Counted from the first letter of the stretch, positions 17,059 to 27,171 are shown. The stretch: DNA of 64,000 bases from Lacrimispora sphenoides JCM 1415 (GCF_900105615.1 NZ_LT630003.1:2356001-2420000); one strand, 5' to 3'. Numbers and translations are program-made. Notes: generated from the sequence alone by a model not told the origin.

Positions 17059-18507
17059 CTATCCTTCCTGCAGTCCCAGATATTCCTCAAACAAACTGCA
17101 CACGCTCACGGAATCTGCCTCTGCTGCCATCTCACAGAAGATCCGCAACAAGGGTTCTGTGCCGGAGAATCTTGCAATCACCCAGCCGCCGTTTTTAAAG
17201 TAGACCTTACACCCATCGATATATGAGATCTTGTCAATTTCAAAAGGCAACTTTGGCAGTTTCCGGTCAATCATGAGAATCTGGTTGATTCTCTCCTTTT
17301 TCTCATTGGTAAAACGGTAATCCCGCTCTGCCATATGGATCGCCCCATACTCTCTGCGGATATCTGCTGCAATCTCAGACAGCTTTTTCCCTGATACAGC
17401 CATCATTTCTACCAGAAGGGAAGCGGCATAGATTCCATCCTTGCCATGAATATGTCCCTTAACCGTCAGGCCGCCGGAGGACTCTCCGCCGATGATGGCA
17501 TCCGTCTCCTGCATTTTCGCAGATACAAACTTAAACCCTACGGGAACCTCGTAACATTTCTGCCCAAAGCTCTCCGCCACCCGGTCCAGAACATGGGTGG
17601 TGGAAAGGCTTCGGACCACGGGTCCCCGCCAGCCCTTGTATTTCAGAAGATAATAATACAGCATCACCAGAATGTTGTTGGCATGGAGATAGCGGCCCTG
17701 ATCGTCAATGACCCCCAGTCTGTCCGCATCTCCATCTGTGGCGATCCCGATATCACAGTACCGGTCCAGCACATAATTCTGTAAGTTCCGCAGAGTCTGT
17801 TCCGTTGGCGCAGGCATCTTTCCGCCAAACAAAGTGTCATGCTGGTCATTGATGGTTTCAATGGTACACCTTGCAACGGAAAGGATGGTGCTTAAGGCTG
17901 TAAGGCTCACTCCGTACATGGGGTCAATGGCAACCCGGAAATCCCGGGAGCGTATGGCATCCATATCAATGACGGATATGATATTATCCAGATACTCGTT
18001 TAAAGGATTGATTTCCTCTACCACTCCTTTTTCTACAAGCTCAAGATAAGAGGCTGGAGGCATCTGTCCGGCCGCCTCATGGTCTGGCTCATAGATCCGC
18101 TCCGCTTCTAAAAGATATCTTTCAATATCCTGGGTCTGGACCTCATCCGCATCACGCCCGCCGTAGGTGAACACCTTGACCCCGTTATATATGGCCGGAT
18201 TATGGCTGGCCGTTACCATCATGCCGTAGCTTAACCGGTGCTTCATTACATAAAACATAATGAGGGGGGTTGGGGAACTGCGGTTTACGAAATACACCTT
18301 GATTCCCTGATTCCCAAATATCTCACAGGCCCATATGACCGCCTCTTTCGAAAGGAAACGTCTGTCATATCCTATGACAATTCCTTCTCCCTCTACATTT
18401 TCCGCTTTCATCTTAAGACTGACGGCAAGCGCCAGCTTCTGGATATTCTCCTTTGTAAAATCTTCTCCGATAATGGCTCTCCAGCCACCGGTGCCAAACG
18501 TTACCAT
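17059..18507 (-). CDS. Phosphoglucomutase/phosphomannomutase family enzyme
   Basis: 482 aa from ATG 18507 (MVTFGTGGWR) with GGAGGG upstream; a 12-residue longer frame is less likely. Alpha-D-phosphohexomutase marks: catalytic Ser in VTASHNP, Mg site DGDADR, sugar loop GGESSGG, phosphate loop RFSGTEPLLRI. It interconverts hexose 1- and 6-phosphates. It sits 63 nt downstream of an AfuB-like permease in the same operon as the transporter. This argues that the transporter brings in a phosphorylated sugar. Confidence 0.9.
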   Translation of the reverse strand: MVTFGTGGWRAIIGEDFTKENIQKLALAVSLKMKAENVEGEGIVIGYDRRFLSKEAVIWACEIFGNQGIKVYFVNRSSPTPLIMFYVMKHRLSYGMMVTASHNPAIYNGVKVFTYGGRDADEVQTQDIERYLLEAERIYEPDHEAAGQMPPASYLELVEKGVVEEINPLNEYLDNIISVIDMDAIRSRDFRVAIDPMYGVSLTALSTILSVARCTIETINDQHDTLFGGKMPAPTEQTLRNLQNYVLDRYCDIGIATDGDADRLGVIDDQGRYLHANNILVMLYYYLLKYKGWRGPVVRSLSTTHVLDRVAESFGQKCYEVPVGFKFVSAKMQETDAIIGGESSGGLTVKGHIHGKDGIYAASLLVEMMAVSGKKLSEIAADIRREYGAIHMAERDYRFTNEKKERINQILMIDRKLPKLPFEIDKISYIDGCKVYFKNGGWVIARFSGTEPLLRIFCEMAAEADSVSVCSLFEEYLGLQEG

Positions 18508-18570
18508 CCTTCGTATCCCTCCATGTTTTCTTAAAATGCCCAAAGCCTTCCTGTGAAACCTTTGGATGGA

Positions 18571-20223
18571 CTATACAACTGAAACCTTTCCCTTGCTTAC
18601 CTTTAGGAAAATGAGCAGGGAGATGACCGTGCTGACCGTTAATATGGAAGCCAGTGCTGCCGCCGTACCATAGCTGTTCCGTACAACTTCCGTATATATG
18701 GCCACGGATATGGTACTAGTCTTGCCGCCATAAAGCATAACGCTGGAGGACAGCTCATTGATGCAGGTGATCCAGCTTAAGATAGCTCCTGACAGAATGC
18801 CCGGGGCCATAAGCCTTGCCGTCACCTTGGCAAAGGTTTTCATGGGTGATACGCCCAGACTGATGGAGGCCTCTTCCACACTGGGGTCCATCTGCTGCAG
18901 GAATGCACTGCCCGACCGTACCGTATAAGGCAGCTTTCTGACTACAAAGGCTATAATCATAATAGCGGCAGTACCCGTAAGGATCATGGGCTGCTTATTG
19001 AAGGCCACGATCAGGCTGATGCCCAGTACCGCGCCCGGAATGACAAAGGGGAACATAATGAGAAGATCCATAAGCTGTCCTGCTATCCCTTTCTGACGCA
19101 CTACGATGTAGGATATCAGCATGCCCAGTATGATAATGAATACAATGGCTGTGGCAGAGAATACGAACGTATTCCGGATATTGGTCCACAGTCTGTTAAA
19201 AATCGTCACATAGCTTTCGATACTGAAACCTTTTTTGAAACCTGTAAAATCGCTCTTAATAAAGCTGCTGACCACCACCACGATCTGGGGAAGGATGCCG
19301 ATAAATGTTACCAGCATAACCGGCAATGTTACCAGGAAGCGCTTGAAACCGTGAAGCTGCTCTTCCTTAGGCGGTCTCATGGCTGTCATGACATAATTTT
19401 TTCTGGTCACAAAATATTTCTGCAGCAAAAGCACCGTAGTCGAGCAGAGTACCACAATCACGGACAGGGCGCTGGCTAAATGAGCATTGCCGCCGATCTC
19501 ACTCATATATTCGTTGTATACTAACACGGGAAGAACCATATAGCCTTCGCCGATGAGCATTGGCGTACCGAAGTCCGCAAGGCTGGTCATGAATACCATA
19601 ATGGCTCCCGCTGCGATGGAGGGCAGAATGACCGGTATGGTAATGGTCAAAAGCCTGCGAAGCTTGTTGCTTCCCAGATTTTCCGCCGCCTCCTCAAGGC
19701 TTGAGTCAATGCTTCCCATTGCCCCTGATGTATATAAGTAAACATATGGAAACAGCTTGAAAGTAAAAACAAGAATAATGCCCAGCTTCCCATAAATACT
19801 TGGAAGAAAGATCCCGATGCTTTCAAAAAACCGTGTAACAAAGCCAGCACGCCCGAACAGCATGATCCAGCTGTAAGCGCCGATAAACGGCGGGCTCATA
19901 AGGCTCATTATGATGAATATATGGATAAAGCGTTTTCCAAAAATGTTGTATCTGGACATCAGATATGCCATGGGCACCCCTACGACCAAAGTCGTAGCCG
20001 TGGTGACAATGGAGACGAACAGGCTTCGCCCAAGAGAGGAATAATAATACTTTTTCGAAAAAAACCGGATGTAGTTCTCAAGGGTAAAGCCTTCCACCTT
20101 GCCGGAGAAGAAGCTTCGCGTAATCAGGGTACAGAAAGGGTAAATCAGAAACAGCAGCATGAAGCCTACCACCACCACTTTTACCCAAAACCAGAAGTCA
20201 AACTTCCATCCTTTCTTTACCAT
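18571..20223 (-). CDS. ABC transporter permease, double-length (AfuB/FbpB-like)
   Basis: 550 aa with about twelve membrane segments. It carries two copies of the binding-protein-dependent permease domain, each with an EAA-type loop (EEAAENLGSNKLRRLLTITI; EEASISLGVSPMKTFAKVT). The fused form is typical of the Fe(III)/spermidine/thiamine/sugar-phosphate subfamily (FbpB, ThiP, AfuB). It overlaps the ATPase gene by 7 nt; AGGAGGTGATATC precedes ATG 20223. Confidence 0.92.
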   Translation of the reverse strand: MVKKGWKFDFWFWVKVVVVGFMLLFLIYPFCTLITRSFFSGKVEGFTLENYIRFFSKKYYYSSLGRSLFVSIVTTATTLVVGVPMAYLMSRYNIFGKRFIHIFIIMSLMSPPFIGAYSWIMLFGRAGFVTRFFESIGIFLPSIYGKLGIILVFTFKLFPYVYLYTSGAMGSIDSSLEEAAENLGSNKLRRLLTITIPVILPSIAAGAIMVFMTSLADFGTPMLIGEGYMVLPVLVYNEYMSEIGGNAHLASALSVIVVLCSTTVLLLQKYFVTRKNYVMTAMRPPKEEQLHGFKRFLVTLPVMLVTFIGILPQIVVVVSSFIKSDFTGFKKGFSIESYVTIFNRLWTNIRNTFVFSATAIVFIIILGMLISYIVVRQKGIAGQLMDLLIMFPFVIPGAVLGISLIVAFNKQPMILTGTAAIMIIAFVVRKLPYTVRSGSAFLQQMDPSVEEASISLGVSPMKTFAKVTARLMAPGILSGAILSWITCINELSSSVMLYGGKTSTISVAIYTEVVRNSYGTAAALASILTVSTVISLLIFLKVSKGKVSVV

Positions 20224-21296
20224 GATATCACCTCCTGGGTCTTAGCATCGTATACACCTACCGCACTGATATCAAAGTTCACCCGCACTTCCTGACCGTC
20301 CGGCCGCAAGTCGCTGGCATCCTTTGTGTACTCATTCAATTGAATGGTCTGCCCGTTGTTCAGCTGTATTTCATACTCAATGAAATCTCCCAGGAAAGTG
20401 GAAATGACGATCTTACCGGGAAGTCCTTCCTTTTCATCGAAAAACAACTGCTCCGGCCTTGCAGAAATGATCCCATTTCCTTTGTAGGCGGATTTCAGCT
20501 TACATGTCAAGCTGCATTCCCCCTTAATATTTAATACAGCTTTCTCCGGATCGCTTCCATCCACTTCACAGTCAATAAAATTGGATACTCCGATGAATCC
20601 GGCTACAAAGGTATTCGCCGGCTTCTTATAAATCTCTTCCGGAGATCCTACCTGCATGATGTTGCCTTCCTTCATGACTGCGATCCGGTCAGAAATAGCC
20701 AGAGCTTCCTCCTGATCGTGGGTAACGTAAATGGTGGTGATCCCAAGCCGTCTCTGCAGCTTTTTAATAACCGTTCTCATCTGTACTCTGAGCTTTGCGT
20801 CTAAGTTGGATAAGGGCTCATCCATGAGAAGTACCCCCGGTTCTATGACAAATGCCCTTGCCAGAGCCACCCTCTGCTGCTGGCCGCCGGAAAGCTCGTT
20901 TGGTTTCCTGTCCTTTAGATTTTTGATCTGTACCAGGTCAAGGGCTTCCTCCACCTTGCCGGAAATTTGATCTTTTGGATATTTTTTTGCTTTCAGACCG
21001 TAAGCCACATTCTCCGCCACGGTCAGATGGGGAAAGATGGCGTAGTTCTGGAACACCATGCCGATATCCCTCTTGTGGGCATCCAAGTTGTTGATTACCC
21101 TGTCATCAAAGCAAATCTCACCGCCATCCACTGTATTAAATCCTGCTATCATACGAAGCAGAGTTGTCTTACCGCATCCGGAGGGACCAAGTAATGTGAA
21201 AAATTCCCCCGGCTTCATCTCCAGATCCACCCCATTAAGTGCTGTAAAATCACCGTATTTTTTCACGGCCTGTTTAATAATTACTGCATGGCTCAT
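20217..21296 (-). CDS. ABC transporter ATPase (AfuC/FbpC/PotA-like)
   Basis: 359 aa. Walker A GPSGCGKTT (~38), Q-loop FQNYAIFPH, signature LSGGQQQR, Walker B VLLMDEPLSNLD, H-loop THDQEEA, then a C-terminal TOBE-type domain (from ~residue 240). Typical of the CUT1/FbpC/PotA group. It is coupled to the fused permease; a hairpin between it and the binding-protein gene probably lowers its expression relative to the binding protein. Confidence 0.93.
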   Translation of the reverse strand: MSHAVIIKQAVKKYGDFTALNGVDLEMKPGEFFTLLGPSGCGKTTLLRMIAGFNTVDGGEICFDDRVINNLDAHKRDIGMVFQNYAIFPHLTVAENVAYGLKAKKYPKDQISGKVEEALDLVQIKNLKDRKPNELSGGQQQRVALARAFVIEPGVLLMDEPLSNLDAKLRVQMRTVIKKLQRRLGITTIYVTHDQEEALAISDRIAVMKEGNIMQVGSPEEIYKKPANTFVAGFIGVSNFIDCEVDGSDPEKAVLNIKGECSLTCKLKSAYKGNGIISARPEQLFFDEKEGLPGKIVISTFLGDFIEYEIQLNNGQTIQLNEYTKDASDLRPDGQEVRVNFDISAVGVYDAKTQEVISW

Positions 21297-21345
21297 ACCT
21301 TTCGTTCCTCCTTAAACCTTCGTTGCATTTCTGTCTGTTACAGTA

Positions 21346-21383
21346 AAAGACTGTCCTGTCCCCGAAGGGCCGGGACAGTCTTT
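21346..21383 (-). terminator. Attenuating hairpin between binding-protein and ATPase genes
   Basis: AAAGACTGTCC and GGACAGTCTTT form an 11-bp stem; the minus strand continues TTTTAC. Located inside the operon, it likely gives partial termination so that the binding protein is made in excess. Confidence 0.6.
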
Positions 21384-21412
21384 TTCGTCAGAATGTATTC
21401 CTATCCTTTTTA

Positions 21413-22528
21413 TTAGTCGACCATAATGTCATTGAATTTCTCAATAATGGCTTCCTTTTCATTTGCTGCCCAGTCAAAATCATAATCTACCAGCACGATA
21501 TCCTGTAATTTAGCCATTCCTTCGCCTACTTCCATGTCGCTTCTTACCGGACGGCGTCCCCAGTTCTTGCTCTGCTCTGTCTGGCACTCTTTTGATGTAA
21601 CGAAATCGATGAACAGCTTTGCATTCTCCTCATTGGGAGCGCCTTTTACAAGAGCTACACCATCTGGTACTGCACTGGTTCCGTCTTTGGGATATACAAA
21701 TCCAACCGAAGGATCATCTTTATACTGAACTGCTGATTTCTCCAGGGTCAGACCTACGTAAAACTCGCCGTCTGCAACCATCTTGTGGCACTTACCGGAA
21801 GAGTCAACAATCTTACCATCCAGATTGTCATATAATTTCTTGATGAAATCCCAGCCGTCTTCCTTGCCGCCATGGCCCAGGATCATGGTACACAGCTGCG
21901 TGTACGCGGAGCCGGATTTAGATGGCAGGCAGTATGCGATCTTGCCTTTCCATTCAGGCTTTGTCAAATCTTCCCATGTCTCGGGAATGGCAAGGCCATC
22001 CTTCTCGATTAAGTTCTTGTTATAAAAAATGACCATAGGCAGTGGGCTTTCACCGATCCACATGTCCTGGGAGTCCTTATAAGCATCGCCGATGAACTCG
22101 TCATTGGCACATACATAGGGAGCGAAATGATCCTTAAACGCTGCCAGTGAGTCTGCACCGCCGCCCCACAATACGTCTGCAATAGGGTTAGCTGACTCGG
22201 CTGCAATACGGTTGCACAGTTCTCCTGTGCCGGCCGCGACAACTTCCACCTTAACATTTGGATACTTTTCCATGAATAAGTTCACACCTGCATTAAGCGG
22301 GTCCGCATCATGGGGAGAATATACGACAACGGTTCCTTTGTAATCCTCCGGTGCCTTTGCCGCGTCTGCTCCGTCCTTGGACTCCTCTGCCTTTGTTTCG
22401 GCAGAAGCTGTTGTCTCCGCCGTCTGGGGAGCTGCCGTTGTTTCTGCAGGCTTTCCGCCGCCGCTGCAGGCAGATAAGCTTAATGCCGCCAGTGCTGCCA
22501 GTGAAGCTGTTAATAATCTTTTTTTCAT
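21413..22528 (-). CDS. Solute-binding lipoprotein of AfuABC-like transporter
   Basis: 371 aa. Signal peptide with lipobox LSACS near residue 21, followed by an Ala/Thr/Glu-rich linker (~25-60) and a binding domain (TVVVYSPHDADPLNAGVNLF; MVIFYNKN; YPKDGTSAVPDG). Automatic annotation would call it iron(III)-binding. The AfuA branch of the same family binds hexose phosphates, and the operon continues into a phosphohexomutase, so sugar phosphate is at least as likely. The ligand is not provable from sequence alone. Confidence 0.88.
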   Translation of the reverse strand: MKKRLLTASLAALAALSLSACSGGGKPAETTAAPQTAETTASAETKAEESKDGADAAKAPEDYKGTVVVYSPHDADPLNAGVNLFMEKYPNVKVEVVAAGTGELCNRIAAESANPIADVLWGGGADSLAAFKDHFAPYVCANDEFIGDAYKDSQDMWIGESPLPMVIFYNKNLIEKDGLAIPETWEDLTKPEWKGKIAYCLPSKSGSAYTQLCTMILGHGGKEDGWDFIKKLYDNLDGKIVDSSGKCHKMVADGEFYVGLTLEKSAVQYKDDPSVGFVYPKDGTSAVPDGVALVKGAPNEENAKLFIDFVTSKECQTEQSKNWGRRPVRSDMEVGEGMAKLQDIVLVDYDFDWAANEKEAIIEKFNDIMVD

Positions 22529-22597
22529 AAATAACCTCTCCTTTATTAAATTATTTTAGTTTACGCTTATATGGAAATGTTTAATTCGTATGGTCTA

Positions 22598-22603
22598 ATT
22601 ATA
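22598..22603 (-). promoter_or_regulatory. Possible -10 of the binding-protein operon
   Basis: TATAAT on the minus strand about 70 nt before ATG 22528. No consensus -35 lies 16-18 nt upstream, as expected for an activator-dependent promoter such as an AraC-type regulator target. Nothing else is evident in 22529-22776. Confidence 0.35.
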
Positions 22604-22776
22604 AGGTTTTGATGTGCACTTTTCCATTTAATATTCTTACATTTCTTTTGTCATTCTGAACTTTTGCACTACTTTCCATTGCAATTGCTGGCATTCATGT
22701 ACATAATACATAATTCCAACCCGTGAAAGCTGTCCGGTGCCACTGGATCAGACCGCCTGCTTAGCATCTTGTTCTC

Positions 22777-22803
22777 AAAAAAATCAGCCGCCAAAATGGC
22801 GGC
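22777..22803 (-). terminator. Terminator of the VOC-family gene
   Basis: GCCGCC/GGCGGC stem around AAAATT-type loop (22787-22803), followed on the minus strand by TGATTTTTTTGAG. Confidence 0.8.
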
Positions 22804-22808
22804 CTAAT

Positions 22809-23435
22809 TTATATTTCCCTAACTGCATATTCAAATTCCAGATCTTTGATCCCTCTCCCTATAAACAGGGTCAATACAGGATCGTCACATAGTTCCTTGA
22901 TAATTGGTATCAACTCTTCCCTCGTTCCGAAGGATATGTTCTTAATTCTTCTTATACCGTTCGGGTGTATAAAGTTCACAGGTTTCGGATCAATGTTAAA
23001 ATAAGTCATAAGGAAGGGAAGCTGCATCTCATCCGGAAACAGGCATGTAAACCGTAATTTTCTTCCCTTTGTATCATTCCTCCGTGAAAGCATTTCAAAA
23101 TATCCCTGTTTATACTTTTCCAGGATCCCCTTTTCTTCCCTTAAATCTGTTTTATAGTTCTCAAGGGCGACTCCGCATGGGCCCCCTTTATGGTTATCCC
23201 AATCATTCAGGCGGTCTGTCAATTTGCTTTTTCCAAGCATACGCAAAATCCTCTTCATGATTTCCGGCATTCCGGTTGAAGCAAGCAGTTCCAGATAGGG
23301 ACCTTCGGAAAAATAAATAATCGCATTATATGGATTTTTCTTTTTTCCATATTCCACTACGAATCCCTTTTCCTTATATTCTTTTACTGCCCGGTGCAAG
23401 TCATCTACTTTATATACTATATGGCTGGTTTTCAC
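22809..23435 (-). CDS. VOC / glyoxalase-like domain protein
   Basis: 208 aa. The start KTSHIVYKVDDLHRAVKEYKEKGFVVEYG and ISEGPYLELLA-type segment match the single-chain glyoxalase-like (Glyoxalase_3) group. Candidate metal ligands are the early His (TSHIVY) and Glu (YLELLA). Substrate unknown. It follows the exporter genes with a 42-nt gap and may share their transcript; it has its own strong terminator. Confidence 0.75.
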   Translation of the reverse strand: MKTSHIVYKVDDLHRAVKEYKEKGFVVEYGKKKNPYNAIIYFSEGPYLELLASTGMPEIMKRILRMLGKSKLTDRLNDWDNHKGGPCGVALENYKTDLREEKGILEKYKQGYFEMLSRRNDTKGRKLRFTCLFPDEMQLPFLMTYFNIDPKPVNFIHPNGIRRIKNISFGTREELIPIIKELCDDPVLTLFIGRGIKDLEFEYAVREI

Positions 23436-23477
23436 CTGGATTCACTCCTCCTATCCGTCTTGGCGCACTTTTACCCC

Positions 23478-25229
23478 TTAAACACTCCAGCCCAGGCTTT
23501 CCTGCTGGATCCGATACAGCCTTTCATAAAGCCCCTTGTTGTTCATCAGTTCCTCATGAGTACCTTCCTCAGCCAGCCTGCCTTCATTGAGCACGATAAT
23601 CTTATCCGCCCCTGATATGGTCCTTAAACGGTGTGCAATGACGATTACCGTTTTGCCTTCGATCAGTCTGGAAATTGCCTGCTGGATCAGCGCCTCATTC
23701 TCCGGATCAAGAGAGGCGGTTGCCTCATCTAAAAGAACGATAGGCGCATCTTTTAACAGAGCCCGGGCAATGGAGATACGCTGCCGTTCCCCTCCGGAAA
23801 GTGTGCTGCCGTTTTCTCCAAGCATTGTCTCATATCCCTGGGGCAAAGCGCTTATAAATCCGTCACAGCAGGCGGCCTTCGCCGCTTCCATAACCTGTTC
23901 CTCCGTAGCCTCCATGTTTCCGATGCGGATATTATTATAGACTGTATCGTTAAACAGCACCACATCCTGGAATACAAAAGACATATAGCTCATCAGATGT
24001 TCCGGATCCAGGGTTTTCACATCAATTCCGCCAATCTTCACGCAGCCCTCATTCACATCCCAGAACCGGGCGATCAGCCTTGAGATGGTGCTTTTCCCAC
24101 AACCGGAAGGGCCCACCAGAGCCGTGATGGCATCGGAGGGTATGGATAAGGATAGGTTCTTGATCACCCTGTCTTCCCGGGATTTTTCCATATTATAGCC
24201 AAAGGTAACATTCTCAAAATCAATATTCCAATGTTTCAGCGGCTTAACTCCCTCACCATCCATGACCGGAACAGCCATAAGGGTGCGCATCCGTTTTGTG
24301 GCAATCCGATGGTAAAACAATTCCGGCAAAAGGGTAAATTCCACAAGGACCGGGCCGTAAATCCTGACAACGATGACAAAGAACATGAGCATGGGGATGA
24401 GCTGGATGCTGCCCCCTGTCAGCAGATAGGTTCCGACAAAAACGGTCAGCCCCACACCTGCCTGTAAAATCATCTGAGCTCCGGTGACAAAAGTTCCGGT
24501 GACGAATTCCATTTTGATTGCCATTTTCTTCATCAGGCGCAGAGCATCATCTAGCGCCGTAAATTTCGAACCGTCTAAGCCACAGGCTTTTATAACCTTA
24601 ATCCCCTCTAAATACTCCTGCACCTGATCGGAGGCTTTCAGTTTTGCTTCCACCTGCTTCTCGCTTAATCTAGCCTGTATCTTTTTACTGCCTAAGATGA
24701 CAAGCAGCGCAGCTGGTACAGTGATGAATACAGAGAGAGCCATTCTCCAGTCAAAAAGAGCCATCATCACACAGATAATAGAAATGGAAATAGCATTGGC
24801 ACTCAGCTGAGGGATGACGTGGCTCAACACATGCTCCGTAGTGGAACAGTCAGCCATAATGTTTGTGGTCAGCTCGGAAAGGTCCTTTGCGTTAAAAAAG
24901 CTCATAGGCAGCTTCCGGATCCGTTCTGCAACACTGATCCTGGAATTTTCTGCTTCCAGATAAGAAGTGACATAGGTTTTTTTATAGTCGTTTTTACTGG
25001 CAAGAAATACAAGCAATGCAGAGACAAGGCCGCATCCGAATAAAAACCACATTCTCGTCCAGGAAATCTCCTGGGCCATCATCGGCTTTAAAAGCTCGGC
25101 AAAAACCTGAATGGTCACTGCAAAGGGAAACATGAGTGACAGATTCGTGATTGTGCAGGCGGCAATAGCCTTCTTTAAATCCTTGTAGCCTTTATCCGTA
25201 AGCATCAGTGATTCCTTCCAATTATGCAT
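23478..25229 (-). CDS. ABC exporter half-transporter B (permease-ATPase)
   Basis: 583 aa: six-TM exporter domain (~1-310) then an ATPase domain with [28 protein letters not shown] and a conserved H-loop (IAHRL). All catalytic residues are canonical. It overlaps the upstream half-transporter by 8 nt, so the two form a heterodimer. The family resembles IrtB/YbtQ-type and multidrug exporters; substrate unknown. Confidence 0.9.
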   Translation of the reverse strand: MHNWKESLMLTDKGYKDLKKAIAACTITNLSLMFPFAVTIQVFAELLKPMMAQEISWTRMWFLFGCGLVSALLVFLASKNDYKKTYVTSYLEAENSRISVAERIRKLPMSFFNAKDLSELTTNIMADCSTTEHVLSHVIPQLSANAISISIICVMMALFDWRMALSVFITVPAALLVILGSKKIQARLSEKQVEAKLKASDQVQEYLEGIKVIKACGLDGSKFTALDDALRLMKKMAIKMEFVTGTFVTGAQMILQAGVGLTVFVGTYLLTGGSIQLIPMLMFFVIVVRIYGPVLVEFTLLPELFYHRIATKRMRTLMAVPVMDGEGVKPLKHWNIDFENVTFGYNMEKSREDRVIKNLSLSIPSDAITALVGPSGCGKSTISRLIARFWDVNEGCVKIGGIDVKTLDPEHLMSYMSFVFQDVVLFNDTVYNNIRIGNMEATEEQVMEAAKAACCDGFISALPQGYETMLGENGSTLSGGERQRISIARALLKDAPIVLLDEATASLDPENEALIQQAISRLIEGKTVIVIAHRLRTISGADKIIVLNEGRLAEEGTHEELMNNKGLYERLYRIQQESLGWSV

Positions 25230-27045
25230 GTTCTTTCATCCCCTTTCTATCCATCTTCCAGTCAAGAGCTTTCGTATATACATTCCACATATCAGAATAT
25301 TTCCCCCGTTTTTCCAGTAATTCATCATGCCTGCCCTGCTCCATAAGGCAGCCCTTGTCTACTACTATGATTTTATCCGCGCTGCGGATGGTTGACAGGC
25401 GATGGGCAATCATGATGACCGTCTTCCCATGCATCAGCTTCTGAAACGCCTGCTGGATCAGATGTTCGTTCTCCGGATCGGAAAATGCAGTTGCCTCATC
25501 TAAAAGAACAATGGGGGCGTCTTTTACAATGGCTCTGGCAATTGCAATTCGCTGCTGCTCTCCGCCTGAGAGATGGACGCCCTTTGCCCCTATGACCGTA
25601 TGATATTTTTCCGGCAGCTTTTCAATGAATTCATGGCACTGCGCCGCCTTTGCCGCAGCAATCACCTGCGCATCAGTGGCACTCTGATTCCCCAAACGGA
25701 TATTCTCCATAATGCTTTGCTTAAAAAGAAACACATCCTGGAATACAAAGCTGACCTTTTCCATCAGATATTCATTTCTCATATCCCGTACGTCAACGCC
25801 TCCGATTTTGATCCTTCCCTCTGTTACATCGAAAAAACGGGGAATGAGATGGGCAATGGTGCTTTTGCCGCCGCCGGATGGGCCAACGATTGCGGTGATC
25901 TGATTTTCCTCCGCCCGGAAAGAAATGTCAGAAAGTGCCTGGGACTCCTGACCGGCGTAAGAAAAGGATACGCTTTCAAATACAATCTCATGACTGGAAA
26001 TTTCCTTCGGTCTCTGGGGATTCTTAAGGGGAGGCGTATTCAGGATTTCATCCATTCGCTCCACACCGCCAATGATCTGCATCCCGCTGGTAGAAACATA
26101 CATGATCTTCATCAAAACAGAGGCAATGGATGGAACAAAGATCAGGTAAAAGATAAAAGTGGCTGCATAACCAGGATAATCCGTTGTATGCAGTCCGATC
26201 AGGATTCCAACCGGGATCAGGAATAAGTAAATGTTATTGATGACCGTCTGAAAAGCAGACATATAGTTTTCCCAGCTCATGGTATAAGGAATGACCATTC
26301 GGGTGTATTCCTTAATGGCGCTGTGCATCCGGCGGAAGGAGAACACCGTTTGCTTAAACGCTTTGACTACAGTGATTCCACGGACATACTCCACAGATGC
26401 ATTGTTCATATCCTCCAGGGCGTTCTGGAAGTTTGCCATCATGGTTTTCGCCCCGTCATTGCCATAGGCTTTGATCTGGATCGCAAAGGCAATGACAATG
26501 CCAATCACGGCCGCAAGCCCAAAACGCCAGTCTACTGCCAGGAGAATGATGAACATGACCACCGGAGCTACAAAAGAGGCCACCAGATCAGGAAGCTGGT
26601 GGGCGATGAATCCTTCGATTTTCTCAATGTTTTCATCCATGATCTTACGCAGTTTACCGCTGCCGACCAGCATATGAAATCCCAGGGGCAATCCGGCAAG
26701 ATGGGAAGCAAAGTTTACTTTCAGCTCATACAGCGTACCAAAAGCGGCCAGATGGGAACATATCAAAGCCGCAAAGTACAGCAATACATTAAGCAGGATT
26801 CCCCCAAAGGCCAGCCACCCGAACCCAACCGTTCTTTGCAGATCAAGATTCTTAAAGTCAGGGAACACTCCCATGACTTCCCTCACCACAAAGTAAATGG
26901 CGATGTAAGGCACAAACGAGGCGACAGATGCCAGCGCCGATAAGATCACCGAGGAGACCATAAGAGGCTTTTTGGTAGCAGCAAGCTCCATCAACCTTGC
27001 CATGCCGGTTTTGGGCTTGGCAGCCGCAGAATTAATTTGTTTCAT
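25222..27045 (-). CDS. ABC exporter half-transporter A (permease-ATPase)
   Basis: 607 aa: TM domain then GPSGGGKST, LSGGEQQR, VLLDEATAFSD and IAHRLST. The TM segments fit the IrtA/YbtP-like class I exporter fold. Both nucleotide sites of the heterodimer look catalytically intact. It follows a TetR gene, with a perfect palindrome in the gap, so expression is probably ligand-induced. Confidence 0.9.
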   Translation of the reverse strand: MKQINSAAAKPKTGMARLMELAATKKPLMVSSVILSALASVASFVPYIAIYFVVREVMGVFPDFKNLDLQRTVGFGWLAFGGILLNVLLYFAALICSHLAAFGTLYELKVNFASHLAGLPLGFHMLVGSGKLRKIMDENIEKIEGFIAHQLPDLVASFVAPVVMFIILLAVDWRFGLAAVIGIVIAFAIQIKAYGNDGAKTMMANFQNALEDMNNASVEYVRGITVVKAFKQTVFSFRRMHSAIKEYTRMVIPYTMSWENYMSAFQTVINNIYLFLIPVGILIGLHTTDYPGYAATFIFYLIFVPSIASVLMKIMYVSTSGMQIIGGVERMDEILNTPPLKNPQRPKEISSHEIVFESVSFSYAGQESQALSDISFRAEENQITAIVGPSGGGKSTIAHLIPRFFDVTEGRIKIGGVDVRDMRNEYLMEKVSFVFQDVFLFKQSIMENIRLGNQSATDAQVIAAAKAAQCHEFIEKLPEKYHTVIGAKGVHLSGGEQQRIAIARAIVKDAPIVLLDEATAFSDPENEHLIQQAFQKLMHGKTVIMIAHRLSTIRSADKIIVVDKGCLMEQGRHDELLEKRGKYSDMWNVYTKALDWKMDRKGMKEHA

Positions 27046-27105
27046 GATAAACCACCTTTCTAGGTAAAATGTAACCGCTTTTTAATAACAACTCCCTGTA
27101 TTAAA

Positions 27106-27127
27106 TTGGTTAGTTCAAACTAACCAA
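27106..27127. promoter_or_regulatory. Perfect palindromic operator for the TetR-type regulator
   Basis: 22-bp palindrome with 10-bp arms TTGGTTAGTT and AACTAACCAA around CA. It is midway in the 126-bp gap between tetR and the exporter genes, about 60 nt before the exporter start, the expected position for a TetR repressor. Confidence 0.7.
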
Positions 27128-27171
27128 TATGTAAAACTTTTTTGTTCGAAGGAACCGGAAACAGCTCCACA

